Origin: Paenibacillus spiritus
GTDB lineage: Bacteria > Bacillota > Bacilli > Paenibacillales > Paenibacillaceae
NCBI RefSeq assembly: GCF_008710135.1
Contig: NZ_VYKK01000004.1
Span: 186,001 to 250,000, forward strand
Reading direction: 5' to 3'
DNA length: 64,000 bases
The notes under the pieces were generated by a model. It saw only the letters and a program-made list of their open reading frames with translations. It was not told the origin of the DNA and did no database searches. Position numbers and translations under genes: made by a program. This document shows, in pieces, positions 63,980 through 64,000 of the stretch (positions are counted from its first letter, which is position 1; each line of letters starts with the position of its first letter).

Positions 63980-64000
63980 AGCTTGATTATCCTCCAATCC

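Overview
The window looks like a chromosome segment of a spore-forming, GC-rich Paenibacillus-type Bacillota (inference). The evidence is the sigF operon, the spoVA genes, a fur-yqzK-xerD-deoB block, an S-layer (SLH) amylase, GGAGG-type ribosome binding sites, and gene order shared with Bacillus subtilis. Two sequence types meet here. Bases 1 to about 8,977 are AT-rich phage DNA. From about 8,978 to the end is GC-rich host core, interrupted by one AT-rich island at about 39.2-43.4 kb.

Phage end (1-8,977): the tail of a cell-wall amidase, a holin and a 1,566-residue tail spike, all on the + strand, are followed by a terminator and a GC-richer folded segment. Next come three small + strand genes: a DUF5659-like protein, a RepL-like winged-helix protein, and a winged helix fused to a NucS-type nuclease domain. 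A minus-strand protein with three zinc ribbons ends the phage part. The phage DNA stops inside the host sporulation gene ytfJ (gerW): its first 36 codons lie at 8,978-9,085, then the reading frame runs into phage DNA and stops. The prophage therefore splits a sporulation gene, like the skin and SP-beta elements but in a different gene.

Host core on the minus strand (9.1-30.0 kb): ytfI-like DUF2953, scpB/scpA, and the riboflavin operon ribD-ribE-ribBA-ribH under an FMN riboswitch with a terminator. Then come a large LPXTG wall adhesin, ppiB, lysA, and a short spoVA operon (AA, AB, AF only) whose SpoVAF carries a long charged extension. An EamA/DMT transporter has its own FMN riboswitch and is probably a flavin transporter. 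A type B carboxylesterase, an AI-2E family permease and a thioredoxin-like ferredoxin follow. Pyruvate kinase and aspartate-semialdehyde dehydrogenase lie on the + strand.

33-43 kb: a 2,008-residue secreted, S-layer-anchored amylopullulanase-type enzyme has three LacI-family operator-like sites upstream. Next to it are a decayed IS3-family transposase and an AT-rich 1,226-residue secreted repeat protein, probably acquired.

43.5-57.4 kb: sporulation and nucleoside genes in near-Bacillus order: spoIIM, fur, yqzK, xerD, a 61-bp tandem repeat, deoB, two purine nucleoside phosphorylases, pdp, dacF, spoIIAA-spoIIAB-sigF. Beyond spoIIM lie endonuclease Q, nudF, a small unknown gene, an M20 peptidase and the 33-residue gene prli42. 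57.5-64 kb: lipB, then the branched-chain 2-oxoacid dehydrogenase genes bkdB, bkdAB, bkdAA and lpdV. A 633-bp gap with a hairpin and degenerate repeats lies between bkdAB and bkdB.
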